A stretch of 43,233 nucleotides of DNA from JBCCGG01 sp039029395 (GCA_039029395.1 JBCCGG010000049.1:1-43233), one strand, 5' to 3'. Shown: positions 7,703 through 16,416, counted from the first letter of the stretch. Notes: generated by a model not told the origin, from the letters alone. Program-made: numbers and translations.

Positions 7703-9043
7703 TCACCCGTTTTCCGCCAGCACCCGCCCCGCCAAGTAGAGCGAGCCGCAGATCAGGATACGGGCCGGTTCCTGGGCACCGTTGGTGATCTCGGCGACCG
7801 CTTCGGCGGCGCCAGGCGTGGTGGTCGCGTCCAATCCGACCGCGGCGGCCTCGGCGACCAGCGCCTCGGGCGAGAGGCCGTTCGGTTCGCCGGGGATCGC
7901 GAGCGCGTGCAGCGAGGCGGCGCGGGCGCCGACCGGGCGCAGGAAATCGCCGACCGCCTTGGAGTTCATCATGCCGAAGACGATGTGCAGCGGCCGGTCG
8001 GCCCAGCCCTTCAGGCTTTCGGCGAGCGCTTCGCCGGCCGCCGCGTTGTGGCCGCCGTCCAGCCACAGCTCCCAACCGTCCGGCAGGCTCTCGACCAAGG
8101 GTCCCTCGGTCAGGCGCTGCAGGCGGCCGGGCCAGCGGGCCTCGGCCAAGCCCCGGCGGATCGCCTCGGGCGCGATTTGCCAACGGCCGCCGTCCTGGCG
8201 CGCCAAGCACGCGGCGACCGCGACCGCCAGCGCCCCGTTGTCGCGCTGGAAGGCGCCCGGCAAACAGGGCCGCGGGTAGCGGTAAGCCGGGCCGTCGGCG
8301 CGCCAGGTAAAGCCGTCTTCCTCGGGCGCGCCCGACCACTCCGCGCCGGCCCGCCACAGCGGCGCGCCCAGTTCCGCCGCACGCGCCTCGAAAACCGCCA
8401 TGGCCTCGGGTTCCTGGCGGCCGATCACCGCCGGCACGCCGGGCTTCAGAATGCCGGCCTTCTCGCCAGCGATCTCGGCCAGGCTTTCGCCGAGAAACTG
8501 CGTGTGATCGATCGAGACCGGCGTAATCACCGTGAGCAGGGGGCGGGCGACCAAATTGGTGGCGTCCAGGCGTCCGCCCAGGCCGGTCTCGAGCAGAACC
8601 ACGTCGGCAGGATGACGGGTGAAGGCGAGGAAGGCGGCTGCCGTGGTGATCTCGAAAAAGGTGATCGGTTCGCCGCCGTTGGCCTGCTCGCACTCTTCCA
8701 AGAGGGCGACCAGCTCGGCCTCCTCGATCAGGTCCCCGGCCAGGCGAACGCGCTCGTGAAAGCGCACTAAATGGGGTGAAGTGTAGACATGGACCTTGAG
8801 GCCAGCCGCCTCGAGCATGGCCCGCAGGTAGGCGATCAGCGAGCCCTTGCCGTTGGTCCCGGCGACGTGGATGACCGGCGGCAGCCTGGCCTCCGGGTGG
8901 CCGAGCCGGTCCAACAGCCGCTCGATCCGGCCGAGCGACAGATCGATCAGCTTGGGATGGAGCGCGCTCAGGCGCTCCAGGATCGCGTCACTCTGCCTGG
9001 AGCGGTGCGGCTGGCGCGACGTCAGGTGGGCTGGCTGGGTCAT
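7703..9043 (-). CDS. folC: bifunctional folylpolyglutamate/dihydrofolate synthase
   Basis: A 446-residue Mur-ligase-fold enzyme that adds glutamate to dihydropteroate and folates using ATP in the cytoplasm. The P-loop VIHVAGTNGKGS lies near residue 57. It is followed by the family landmarks YTSPHLVRFHER, ETGLGGRLDATN and SIDHTQFLGESLAEIAGEKAGI. The C-terminal domain begins near WELWLDGGHNAAA. Start: ATG 9043, which fits the family N-terminus (DAILERLSALHPKLIDLSLGRI). This puts its first 56 bp inside the 3' end of accD, so translation is likely coupled. It is last in trpB-trpA-accD-folC, a standard alphaproteobacterial arrangement. Confidence 0.93.
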   Translation of the reverse strand: MTQPAHLTSRQPHRSRQSDAILERLSALHPKLIDLSLGRIERLLDRLGHPEARLPPVIHVAGTNGKGSLIAYLRAMLEAAGLKVHVYTSPHLVRFHERVRLAGDLIEEAELVALLEECEQANGGEPITFFEITTAAAFLAFTRHPADVVLLETGLGGRLDATNLVARPLLTVITPVSIDHTQFLGESLAEIAGEKAGILKPGVPAVIGRQEPEAMAVFEARAAELGAPLWRAGAEWSGAPEEDGFTWRADGPAYRYPRPCLPGAFQRDNGALAVAVAACLARQDGGRWQIAPEAIRRGLAEARWPGRLQRLTEGPLVESLPDGWELWLDGGHNAAAGEALAESLKGWADRPLHIVFGMMNSKAVGDFLRPVGARAASLHALAIPGEPNGLSPEALVAEAAAVGLDATTTPGAAEAVAEITNGAQEPARILICGSLYLAGRVLAENG

Positions 9044-9944
9044 GGGGCTGCTCGCTATCGGCCGCCGTGGTCTCAGCGGCGCTGTCGGCCGGCAGCGCCT
9101 TGTCGCACAACAGCGACAAGACGCGGGACAAGGTCTCGCGCAGCTCGCCGCGCGGCACGACCATGTCCACCATGCCGTGCTCCAGCAGATACTCCGCGCG
9201 CTGAAAGCCCTCGGGCAGGGTCTCGCGAATGGTCTCTTCGATGACCCGCGCACCGGCGAAGCCGATCACAGCGCCCGGCTCGGCGATCGCCACGTCGCCC
9301 AGCATGGCGAAGGAAGCGGTCACGCCGCCGGTCGTCGGGTCGGTCAAAAGCGCCACGTAAGGTAGGCCCGCTTCCTTGACCATATCGATCGCGATAACGC
9401 TACGCGGCATCTGCATGAGCGAAAGGATGCCTTCCTGCATACGCGCGCCGCCCGAGGAGGGCACGACGATCAAGGGCGCCTCCTGCAGCACCGCGAGCTT
9501 GGCGGCGGTCAAGAGACCCTCGCCGACGGCCAGGCCCATGGAGCCACCCATGTACTTGAAGTTAAAGGCCGCGACCACCACCGGCCGGCCGCCCAACTTG
9601 CCGTGGGCGACGATAATCGCTTCCTTCTCGGTGGTCTTGGAGCTGGCCTCCTTAAGGCGCTCGCTATAGCGCTTGCGGTCGCGGAACTTGAGCGGGTCGA
9701 CCGTTATCTCGGGCAGCTCGACCCGGGCATAGTCGGCCTCGTCGAACAGCATGTCGAGGCGCGCTTTGCCGTCGATGCGCATGTGGTGGCCGCAGTGGGG
9801 GCAAACCTTTAGCGCTTGTTCAAGCTCCCGGTGGAAGATCATGGCGCCGCAGGCCGGGCACTTTTCCCATAGGTTGTCGGGCACCTCGGACTTGGTCACC
9901 AGCGCGCGGATCTTCGGGCGAACGTAGTTGTTGATCCAGTTCAT
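8988..9944 (-). CDS. accD: acetyl-CoA carboxylase carboxyltransferase subunit beta
   Basis: A 318-residue cytoplasmic subunit that, with AccA, transfers the carboxyl group from biotin to acetyl-CoA in the first step of fatty-acid synthesis. The N-terminal four-Cys zinc ribbon is visible as CPACG and CPHCG. The carboxyltransferase core carries GGSMGLAVGEG, PSSGGARMQEG and LTDPTTGGVTASFA. A proline/alanine-rich low-complexity tail of about 30 residues ends the protein; its last part is encoded in the stretch that overlaps folC. Start: ATG 9944, next to WINNYVRPKI, the usual N-terminus, with an AGGGGGA upstream. It lies 25 bp after trpA. Confidence 0.95.
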   Translation of the reverse strand: MNWINNYVRPKIRALVTKSEVPDNLWEKCPACGAMIFHRELEQALKVCPHCGHHMRIDGKARLDMLFDEADYARVELPEITVDPLKFRDRKRYSERLKEASSKTTEKEAIIVAHGKLGGRPVVVAAFNFKYMGGSMGLAVGEGLLTAAKLAVLQEAPLIVVPSSGGARMQEGILSLMQMPRSVIAIDMVKEAGLPYVALLTDPTTGGVTASFAMLGDVAIAEPGAVIGFAGARVIEETIRETLPEGFQRAEYLLEHGMVDMVVPRGELRETLSRVLSLLCDKALPADSAAETTAADSEQPHDPASPPDVAPAAPLQAE

Positions 9945-9969
9945 GGCGCGATCCCCCTTTGTTCGCTGC

Positions 9970-10839
9970 TCAGCGGCGCGCGCCGCGCACCCCCTGGGCC
10001 AAGACGCCGACCTGGTCAAGCACCGCCTGGACCAAGCCCGGTCCGGCCGCGCCGTTGTCGTCCAGATGGGCGCGCAACTGCTCGACCAGGGCCGAGCCGA
10101 CCACCGCAGCGTCGGCGACCCGGGCGATCTCGGCGGCCTGTTCGGGGGTCTTGATCCCGAAGCCGACCGCGACCGGCAGCTCGGTGTGGCGCTTCAAGCG
10201 CTCGACCGCGCCGATGACCGCCTCTGCGGTCGCCGAGCGGGTGCCGGTGATGCCCATGATCGAGACGTAGTAGACGAAGCCGCTGGTGTTCGCGAGCACC
10301 TTGGGCAAGCGCTCATCGTCGGTCGTCGGTGTCGCCAGGCGGATGAAGTTGAGCCCGGCGTCGAGCGCCGGCAGACAGAGCTCCTCGTCCTCCTCGGGCG
10401 GCAGATCGACGATGATCAGGCCGTCGACTCCGGCGGTCCGGGCGTCGCTCAAGAAGGCCTCGACGCCGTAGCTGTAGATCGGGTTGTAATAGCCCATGAG
10501 CACGATCGGCGTGTCGGGATCCTTGGCCCGGAAGCGGCCGACCATGGCAAGGATGTCCTTGAGCTTGATGCCGTGCTTGAGCGCCCGCTGGCTCGAAGCC
10601 TGGATCGCCGGTCCGTCGGCCATGGGATCGGTGAAGGGCATGCCCAGCTCGATCAGATCGGCGCCGGCCTCGGGCAGGCCCATAAGGATTTCCTCCGACG
10701 TCGCGGGGTCCGGGTCGCCCGCGGTCAGGAAGGTGACAAAGCCGCCCCGGCCCTCGCCCGCCAGGGTCGCGAAGCGCGCCCGAATGCGGCCCGAGTCCTG
10801 GGCGCTCTGGCTCGCGGCCGGCTGACTCGCCGCGCTCAT
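9970..10839 (-). CDS. trpA: tryptophan synthase subunit alpha
   Basis: A 289-residue TIM-barrel subunit that cleaves indole-3-glycerol phosphate to indole and glyceraldehyde-3-phosphate; the indole is channelled to TrpB. The catalytic Glu is in ADLIELGMPFTDPMADGP, the second catalytic Asp is in GLIIVDLPPEE, and the phosphate-binding end has GFGIKTPEQ and VVGSALVE. Start: ATG 10839, overlapping the trpB stop as ATGA, so TrpB and TrpA are translationally coupled for the alpha2-beta2 complex. Confidence 0.96.
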   Translation of the reverse strand: MSAASQPAASQSAQDSGRIRARFATLAGEGRGGFVTFLTAGDPDPATSEEILMGLPEAGADLIELGMPFTDPMADGPAIQASSQRALKHGIKLKDILAMVGRFRAKDPDTPIVLMGYYNPIYSYGVEAFLSDARTAGVDGLIIVDLPPEEDEELCLPALDAGLNFIRLATPTTDDERLPKVLANTSGFVYYVSIMGITGTRSATAEAVIGAVERLKRHTELPVAVGFGIKTPEQAAEIARVADAAVVGSALVEQLRAHLDDNGAAGPGLVQAVLDQVGVLAQGVRGARR

Positions 10840-12047
10840 AGCTCGACCCCCAGGGCCTTGGCGATGGTGAAGACGTCCTTGTCGCCGCGCCCGCACATGT
10901 TCATCAGCAGGATATGGTCCTTTGGCAGCTCGGGCGCGATCTTGGACACATAAGCCAGCGCGTGGGACGGCTCCAACGCCGGGATGATGCCCTCCTTCTG
11001 CGTGCAGAGCTGGAAGGCTTCCAAGGCCTCTTCGTCGGTCGCCGAGACGTAATCGACCCGGCCGCTGTCGTGCAGCCAGGAATGCTCCGGGCCGATCCCG
11101 GGATAGTCCAGGCCAGCCGAGATCGAGTGGGCTTCCTGGATCTGGCCGTCGTCGTCCTGCAGCAGATAGGTTCGGTTGCCGTGCAGCACGCCGGGCCGCC
11201 CGCCAGTCAGAGACGCGGCGTGCTCGTCCGTGTCGAGGCCGCGGCCGGCCGCCTCGACGCCGAAAATCTTGATGTCCGGCTCGTCCAGGAAGGGATGGAA
11301 CAGGCCGATCGCGTTGGAGCCGCCGCCGATGCAGGCGACCAGGCTATCGGGCAAGCGGCCCTCGGCCTCCATCATCTGCTCGCGTGCCTCCCGGCCGATG
11401 ATCGACTGGAAATCGCGCACCATGGCCGGATAGGGGTGCGGGCCGGCCGCCGTGCCGATGATGTAGAAGGTCGACTCCACATTGGCGACCCAGTCGCGCA
11501 GGGCCTCGTTCAAAGCGTCCTTCAGGGTCGCGGAGCCGCTGGTGACCGGCACCACCTCGGCACCCAAGAGCTTCATGCGGAATACGTTGGGCGCCTGGCG
11601 CTGGATGTCGGTCTCGCCCATGTAGACGATGCAAGGCAAATCGAACAGCGCGCAGACCGTGGCGGTCGCAACGCCGTGCTGGCCCGCGCCAGTCTCGGCG
11701 ATGATGCGGGTCTTGCCCATGCGCTTGGCGAGCAGGATCTGGCCCAGACAGTTGTTGATCTTGTGGGCGCCGGTGTGGTTCAGCTCGTCGCGCTTGAAGT
11801 AGATCTTGGCGCCGCCGTAATGCTGGGTCAGGCGCTCGGCGAAATAGAGCGGGCTGGGCCGGCCGATGTAGTGCTTGGCGTAGTAGTCGAACTCCGCTTG
11901 GAACGAGGGCTCGGCCTTGGCGGCGGTATAGGCGCGCTCGACCGCCAGGATCAGCGGCATCAGGGTCTCGGCCACGTAGCGGCCGCCGAACAGGCCGAAA
12001 TGGCCCTGCTCGTCGGGCCCGGCGCGGTAGGTGTTCAGGCTTTCCAT
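10836..12047 (-). CDS. trpB: tryptophan synthase subunit beta
   Basis: A 403-residue PLP enzyme that joins indole and serine to make tryptophan. The PLP lysine is in LNHTGAHKINN, the phosphate-binding loop is GGGSNA, and the N-terminus has the usual GHFGLFGGRYVAETLMP. Family length is about 400, so the gene is intact. Start: ATG 12047, with no strong Shine-Dalgarno visible. It is the first gene of trpB-trpA-accD-folC. Unlike the common alphaproteobacterial layout, trpF is not directly upstream but 9 kb away (21040-21687), and a tRNA-like sequence occupies 12129-12204 in the leader region. Confidence 0.96.
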   Translation of the reverse strand: MESLNTYRAGPDEQGHFGLFGGRYVAETLMPLILAVERAYTAAKAEPSFQAEFDYYAKHYIGRPSPLYFAERLTQHYGGAKIYFKRDELNHTGAHKINNCLGQILLAKRMGKTRIIAETGAGQHGVATATVCALFDLPCIVYMGETDIQRQAPNVFRMKLLGAEVVPVTSGSATLKDALNEALRDWVANVESTFYIIGTAAGPHPYPAMVRDFQSIIGREAREQMMEAEGRLPDSLVACIGGGSNAIGLFHPFLDEPDIKIFGVEAAGRGLDTDEHAASLTGGRPGVLHGNRTYLLQDDDGQIQEAHSISAGLDYPGIGPEHSWLHDSGRVDYVSATDEEALEAFQLCTQKEGIIPALEPSHALAYVSKIAPELPKDHILLMNMCGRGDKDVFTIAKALGVEL

Positions 12048-12128
12048 GGGACGGGTTGCTTTTTGCTGCTGCTGCGAAAACCGCCGGACTCTGCCTCAAG
12101 TGACCGGCCGGGGCAATGGGGCTCCGCT

Positions 12129-12204
12129 TGCCTGTGTGAGTGGACTCGAACCCATCGGGACTCAGTCCTATGACTGGACGGTCTCGCCACTAATGGACCG
12201 GGCA
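12129..12204 (-). ncRNA. degenerate tRNA-like sequence B, upstream of trpB
   Basis: The minus strand carries CCCGGTC, then TTAGTGGCGAGACCGTC (D-arm-like) and ATGGGTTCGAGTCC (T-loop-like TTCGA) at tRNA spacing. It aligns without gaps over the core to the element at 37848-37922, sharing AGTGGCRAGACCGTC, AGGA and TGGGTTCGA. Acceptor ends TGCC/GGCA can pair, but the D-stem (CATT/AGAC) and T-stem are poor. Canonical numbering puts T at 33, CAT at 34-36 and A at 37, yet the anticodon stem does not pair in that register. Instead CAGTC/GACTG can form five pairs around ATAG. It is probably a tRNA relic or tRNA mimic, not a working tRNA. Confidence 0.4.
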
Positions 12205-12345
12205 GCGGTTACAGTTCTTGGAAGACCTGATAGGCCGTGCGGGCCGGCAAGTAGAGGCCACGTAGTCGATCGCAGATGGTATAGTAGAAGCGTTTGACCT
12301 TGAGCGCGTAGTGGAGCAAATCGTCTTCGACAAGGAGTGTCGACA

Positions 12346-12879
12346 GTGCTGCGGGTGCTAACCGCCTCTTTTATCAGCGAAAAAATGCGCGGGTGGCTCA
12401 GCGTGCCGCTTCTGTGTACCGCATTTTTGGTCCTAGGCCCGAGCAGTCAGGCCGTGGCCGACTGCATGTCCGCCTGCCAGAGTAGTTACAACTCCTGTGT
12501 CTACGGCTTCAATGAACGGGATTGCGCGACCAGCCGCTCGATCTGCCAGAACCGCTGCATTATGAGCGCAACCAGCTTCGGGGCGATCGCCTACTCGCCC
12601 TCGACCGGCGGCTACGGCTACGCGACCGAGTACCGCTCGAGGGCGCGGGCGGAGCACATAGCGCTCGGCGAGTGCGCCGCCTATAGCGATGGCGCCGATT
12701 GCCAGGTCCTGGTCTGGTTCCGCAACCACTGCGGAGCGCTCGCCGCCAGCGACGACGGCGCTTACGGATCGGCCTACGCCGCCGCCCTAGACGCCGCCCG
12801 CCATCAGGCCCTGGACTACTGCCAAGCGGAGACCGATGGCGGCGACTGCGAGATCTTGGTGGCGGTCTGCAGCAAGTAG
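12346..12879 (+). CDS. secreted DUF4189 domain protein
   Basis: A 177-residue exported protein. The hydrophobic signal segment (GWLSVPLLCTAFLVLG) ends near AVADC, then a Cys-rich stretch (CMSACQSSYNSC, CATSRSICQNRC) leads into a DUF4189 domain (FGAIAYSPSTGGYGYATEYRSR, ALGECAAYSDGADCQVLVWF). Eleven Cys in the mature part suggest several disulfides in the periplasm. DUF4189 function is not established. Start: GTG 12346, eight bases after AAGGAG (12332-12337). ATG 12385 would give a shorter signal peptide but lacks a ribosome-binding site. The gene is monocistronic-looking; the next gene starts 69 bp on. Confidence 0.75.
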   Translation: MLRVLTASFISEKMRGWLSVPLLCTAFLVLGPSSQAVADCMSACQSSYNSCVYGFNERDCATSRSICQNRCIMSATSFGAIAYSPSTGGYGYATEYRSRARAEHIALGECAAYSDGADCQVLVWFRNHCGALAASDDGAYGSAYAAALDAARHQALDYCQAETDGGDCEILVAVCSK

Positions 12880-12948
12880 GCGCGCCGCCAGGCTTGGCAA
12901 GGTGCCAGGCACCGACCACATCTAGGCGAACCAGTGGAGACGACGGCC

Positions 12949-14196
12949 ATGACCATGGGCAAACCCTACCCTCGCGCGGTTCTCAGCGCACTCCTCGCGC
13001 TCATTGCAACAGGCCCAAGCGCGGCCGCGGGCCTGCCGGAGGGTCCGGGCAAGAACCTGGTGGCCGGCTATTGCTCGGGCTGCCATGCCACAGGATTGAT
13101 CGAGCGAAGTGCCGGCTACAGCCAAGAGGGTTGGAGCGCCCTGATCGCCACCATGGTCGACCTTTCCCAAGATCCCGAGTCGGAGGAAACGATCACCGCC
13201 TATCTGGCCGAACACTTTCCGCCCCACGACCGCCGCGCGCCGGACCTGGTACCGGGCGCGCTGGATGTCACCTTCGAGGAGTGGGTCGTGCCGACCTTGG
13301 GTCAGCGCCCGCGGGACCCGGCCGAAGCGCCGGACGGCACGATCTGGTGGGCCGGCCAGTGGGGCAACCTGATCGGCCGCATCGACCCTTCGAGCGGCGA
13401 GATGACCGAGTACCCCATGCCGGCCAGCGCCAACCCCCATACGGTGCTGTTCGGGCCGGACGGCCACGTCTGGTACACCGGCAATAAGAACGGCACGATC
13501 GGCAAGCTCGATCCGGCGAACGGCAAGGTCACCGAGTACCCCATGCCCGACCCGGCCGCTAAGGACCCCCATTCGGCCATCTTCGACCCCGAGGGTCGGC
13601 TCTTCTTCACGCTCCAGCGCAGCAACATGATCGGCCGCCTGGACCCGGCCACGGGCGAGGTCACGCTGGCCCGGGTCGAGACCCCAGGCGCCTTGCCTTA
13701 CGGCATCAAGATCGATCCCGACGGCGTGCCTTGGGTCTCCTGCTACGGCAGCAACTGCCTGATCAAGGTTGACCCCGAAACAATGGCGCTCACAGAAGTC
13801 GAGCTGCCCGACAAGGCGGCCCGCTCGCGCCGGCTCGACATCGCGCGCGACGGCACGATCTGGTATCTCAACGCCTCCCAAGGCCGGCTAGGTCACTACG
13901 ACCCCAAGAGCGGCCAGTTCCGCGAGTGGGACTCGCCCAGCGGACCGGCCTCACATCCCTACGCGATCGCGCTGGTCGATGGCGTGGTCTGGTACAACGA
14001 ATCCGGCCGGCGCCCCGATGCCCTGGTGCGCTTCGACCCGGAGACCGAGCGCTTCCAAAGCTGGGCAATTCCCTCGGGCGAGGTCGGCGCGGGCATCGTG
14101 CGCCACATGCGCCCGACCGTCGACGGCGACCTGCTGATCCACCAGAGCGCCACAAACCGCATCCAGCGGGTCAAGACGCCTGCGGTTGGGGAGTAG
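12949..14196 (+). CDS. exported cytochrome c / Vgb-type beta-propeller fusion protein
   Basis: A 415-residue protein with a signal peptide (LSALLALIATGPSAAAG). A short c-type haem domain follows with CSGCH at about residues 44-48, after which a six-bladed propeller of the virginiamycin B lyase (streptogramin lyase)-like type runs to the end. Blade repeats are plain: GTIWWAGQWGNLIGRIDPSSG, VWYTGNKNGTIGKLDP, LFFTLQRSNMIGRLDP, GTIWYLNASQGRLGHYDP. In Vgb the propeller opens a lactone; in haem-carrying fusions the role is not known. One haem suggests periplasmic electron transfer, perhaps to or from a ligand read by the propeller. Start: ATG 12949, with GGAGA eight bases upstream; GTG 12934 and ATG 12955 are alternatives. 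Confidence 0.8.
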   Translation: MTMGKPYPRAVLSALLALIATGPSAAAGLPEGPGKNLVAGYCSGCHATGLIERSAGYSQEGWSALIATMVDLSQDPESEETITAYLAEHFPPHDRRAPDLVPGALDVTFEEWVVPTLGQRPRDPAEAPDGTIWWAGQWGNLIGRIDPSSGEMTEYPMPASANPHTVLFGPDGHVWYTGNKNGTIGKLDPANGKVTEYPMPDPAAKDPHSAIFDPEGRLFFTLQRSNMIGRLDPATGEVTLARVETPGALPYGIKIDPDGVPWVSCYGSNCLIKVDPETMALTEVELPDKAARSRRLDIARDGTIWYLNASQGRLGHYDPKSGQFREWDSPSGPASHPYAIALVDGVVWYNESGRRPDALVRFDPETERFQSWAIPSGEVGAGIVRHMRPTVDGDLLIHQSATNRIQRVKTPAVGE

Positions 14197-14201
14197 ATCA
14201 G

Positions 14202-14227
14202 GCTCCTGACAGGACACTGTCAGGAGC
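14202..14227. terminator. perfect 11-bp hairpin after the propeller gene
   Basis: GCTCCTGACAG, a GACA loop, and CTGTCAGGAGC form a perfect hairpin 6 bp past the stop of the propeller gene and before the GFA gene. There is no U-run. It could terminate, stabilise the upstream 3' end, or act as a dyad operator. Confidence 0.5.
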
Positions 14228-14276
14228 GCGCTGCTAGGCTGCTCCGCGAACTCAACGAGACCAAAAGGAGACGGCG

Positions 14277-14675
14277 ATGGGCGACGACAAGGTGGTTACG
14301 GGGCGCTGCCTGTGCGGCGCGGTCTCCTATCAGATCACGGGTCCGATCACCGATGTGCACGCTTGCCACTGCGGTCAATGCCGGCGCCAGAGCGGCCACT
14401 TCGTGATCGGCGGCGGCGTGCGGCGCAGCGACTTCGAACTTAGCGGCGCCGAGCACATCACCTGGTACAAATCGTCCGATTGGGCCAGGCGCGGCTTTTG
14501 CAGCCGCTGTGGCTCGAAACTGCTGTGGGACGATGGCGGCGAGGAGGTCGGCATCAACGTGGGCAGCCTTGACCAGCCGACCGGCTTGAAGCTCGAGCGC
14601 CACATCTTCGTCGACGACAAGGCTGACTACTACGAAATCGACGACGACCTGCCCAAGGTCGCCACCTACGAGTAG
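14277..14675 (+). CDS. GFA/CENP-V domain zinc protein
   Basis: A 132-residue protein of the glutathione-dependent formaldehyde-activating (GFA) family. Zinc ligands are visible as Cys11/Cys13 (GRCLCGAVSY), Cys30/Cys32/Cys35 (ACHCGQCRRQSG) and Cys75/Cys78 (FCSRCGS), the full seven-Cys pattern. The family fold binds one or two zinc ions; most members have no proven formaldehyde activity, so an S-(hydroxymethyl)glutathione role should not be assumed. Start: ATG 14277, with AAAAGGAG eight bases upstream. It is convergent with the cyclase gene, with 13 bp between the stops. Confidence 0.85.
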   Translation: MGDDKVVTGRCLCGAVSYQITGPITDVHACHCGQCRRQSGHFVIGGGVRRSDFELSGAEHITWYKSSDWARRGFCSRCGSKLLWDDGGEEVGINVGSLDQPTGLKLERHIFVDDKADYYEIDDDLPKVATYE

Positions 14676-14688
14676 GCGTTTCGCGGAT

Positions 14689-16416
14689 TCAGACTTCGAA
14701 GCCCGCCTTGCCCAGGCCGTCGGTCAGCAGATCGGCGTCGGCTGGGTTCTTGTAGGGTAGGAGCTTGAAAAGGCTCGCGACCGAGAACGCCGGGTTGATG
14801 CGCAAAACCTCGGCGCGCTGCGCCGAAGCCTCGTCACTCTTGCCCTGATGACCGTGGCAGGCGGCCAGGAAGACATGGGGCCAGAGGGCCTCAGGACTGC
14901 GCGCGGCGGCCCGCTCGAAGGCCGCGACCGCCGCGTCGACGCGGCGCAAGCCCAAATGGGCCAGGCCGATGTAGTGGGGATAGTAGAAGGGGTAATGTGG
15001 ATTGAGGCGCATCGCCGTTTCGACCAGGGCGACGATCTCCTCGTTGGTGCCGGCGAAGTGAAGCGCGCCGGCCAGGGTCGCGTAGGCTTCGGCGTTGCTC
15101 GGCTCCAGCTCGATCCAACGGCGCGCGGTCGCGATCGCCGCTTCGTGCTGCCGGCTGAAGAGGTGAACCGTGCTGAGCGCCTCTTGCACGAGCGGTAGGG
15201 CCGGGTCCCGTTGGGTTGCCTCTTGGGCCAGGGCGAAGGCGCGCTCGAGAGTTGATTCCTCGCCCATGAACCAGTCCTGCACGTAGGTCTCGGCCAGGCC
15301 GGCATAGGGCTCGCCGTAGCCCGGGTCGAGCGCAACCGCCCGCTCGAACAGCCGGCGCGCGGCGGCGTTGCCTTCCCTGGTGAATAAGCGGTACTGCTCG
15401 CGGCCGCGCAGGACGCAGTCGTAAGCCTCGGGGTTTTGGGTCGGCTGGCGCGCTTCGAGAGATTCCAAGCTGCCGACCAGCTTGACCTCGAGCGCGCGCA
15501 CGATCTGTTCCGTGACGTCGTCCTGCACCGCGAAGATGTCCTCCAAGCCGCGGTCGTAGCGCTCGGCCCACAAGGGAGCGCCGCTCTGCCCATCGATCAG
15601 CTGGGCGGTGATCCGCACCCGCGCGCCCGCTTTGCGCACGCTGCCTTCCAGCACGTAGCGCACCCCCAAGTCGCGGCATACCTCCTGGACCTTGGCCGCC
15701 TTACCTCGGTAGGTGAAGCTGGAGTTGCGCGAGATCACCATGACCTCGGGGATGCGCGAGACCTCGGTGATGATGTCCTCGGTGATGCCGTCGGAGAAAT
15801 AGCCCTGCTCCGGATCGCTCGACATGTTGTCGAAGGGCAATACGGCGATCGACGGCTTGTCGGCCGGGGCCGGAGACGGCACGTCGGCTTCAGCGTCGCC
15901 AGCGCCGGGCCGCCACTGCCAGACCCGGACCGGACGGACGATGTTCTTGACAACTTTCTCGCCCAGATCCTCGAACCCTAGACCCAGGCGGTCGCGCACC
16001 TGCTCATGGACGCCGGCCGAGATACAGAGCCCGCCGGGCGGAGCGAGGCCCTCCAGGCGGGCGGCGATATTGACCCCGTCGCCGTGGATATCGTCGCCTT
16101 CGACCACCACGTCGCCCAGGTTGACTCCGGCGCGCAAGGCAATGCGCTTGTCCTCCGGCAGTGCGGCGTTGTGCGCGGCCAGGGCCTCTTGCAGGGCGAC
16201 GGCGGCGCGCACGGCGTCGACGACGCTCGGAAACTCGGCCAGCATGCCGTCGCCCATCAGCTTGAAGATACGCCCTTTGTGGCCGGCCACCAGCGGCTCG
16301 ATCTGCTCGGCGTGCAAAGCCTGGAGCGCCGCAATCGTGCCTTCTTCATCGATCCCGATCAGCCGCGAATATCCGACCACGTCGGTGGCCAGTATGGCGG
16401 CCAGACGCCGTTCCAT
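14689..16416 (-). CDS. class III nucleotide cyclase - FlgO/TolB-like - TPR protein (copy 1)
   Basis: A 575-residue three-part protein. Residues 1-165 form a class III cyclase domain. Metal Asp residues are in ILATDVVGYS and FKLMGDGMLAEF, whose Lys is the adenine-selecting one. Transition-state Asn/Arg are in GDGVNIAARLEG, so the active site looks complete for ATP to cAMP. Residues 185-310 resemble the FlgO/TolB-N-like domain of CadC-type proteins (SIAVLPFDNMSSDPEQGYFSDG, VRYVLEGSVRK). The rest is TPR (NAEAYATLAGALHFAGT and others). No membrane helix is evident. Start: ATG 16416 after GAGGAGG. A paralogue lies at 31390-33138. The input signal is unknown. Confidence 0.88.
   Translation of the reverse strand: MERRLAAILATDVVGYSRLIGIDEEGTIAALQALHAEQIEPLVAGHKGRIFKLMGDGMLAEFPSVVDAVRAAVALQEALAAHNAALPEDKRIALRAGVNLGDVVVEGDDIHGDGVNIAARLEGLAPPGGLCISAGVHEQVRDRLGLGFEDLGEKVVKNIVRPVRVWQWRPGAGDAEADVPSPAPADKPSIAVLPFDNMSSDPEQGYFSDGITEDIITEVSRIPEVMVISRNSSFTYRGKAAKVQEVCRDLGVRYVLEGSVRKAGARVRITAQLIDGQSGAPLWAERYDRGLEDIFAVQDDVTEQIVRALEVKLVGSLESLEARQPTQNPEAYDCVLRGREQYRLFTREGNAAARRLFERAVALDPGYGEPYAGLAETYVQDWFMGEESTLERAFALAQEATQRDPALPLVQEALSTVHLFSRQHEAAIATARRWIELEPSNAEAYATLAGALHFAGTNEEIVALVETAMRLNPHYPFYYPHYIGLAHLGLRRVDAAVAAFERAAARSPEALWPHVFLAACHGHQGKSDEASAQRAEVLRINPAFSVASLFKLLPYKNPADADLLTDGLGKAGFEV

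Noticed and set aside
10914..12173. 419-codon plus-strand ORF
   Set aside because: It is antisense to trpB and also runs over the tRNA-like sequence; composition is typical of a shadow frame.
12129..12204. Functional tRNA-Met/Ile (CAT) at this position
   Set aside because: D-stem, T-stem and anticodon stem pair poorly and no CCA is present, so it is listed as tRNA-like only.
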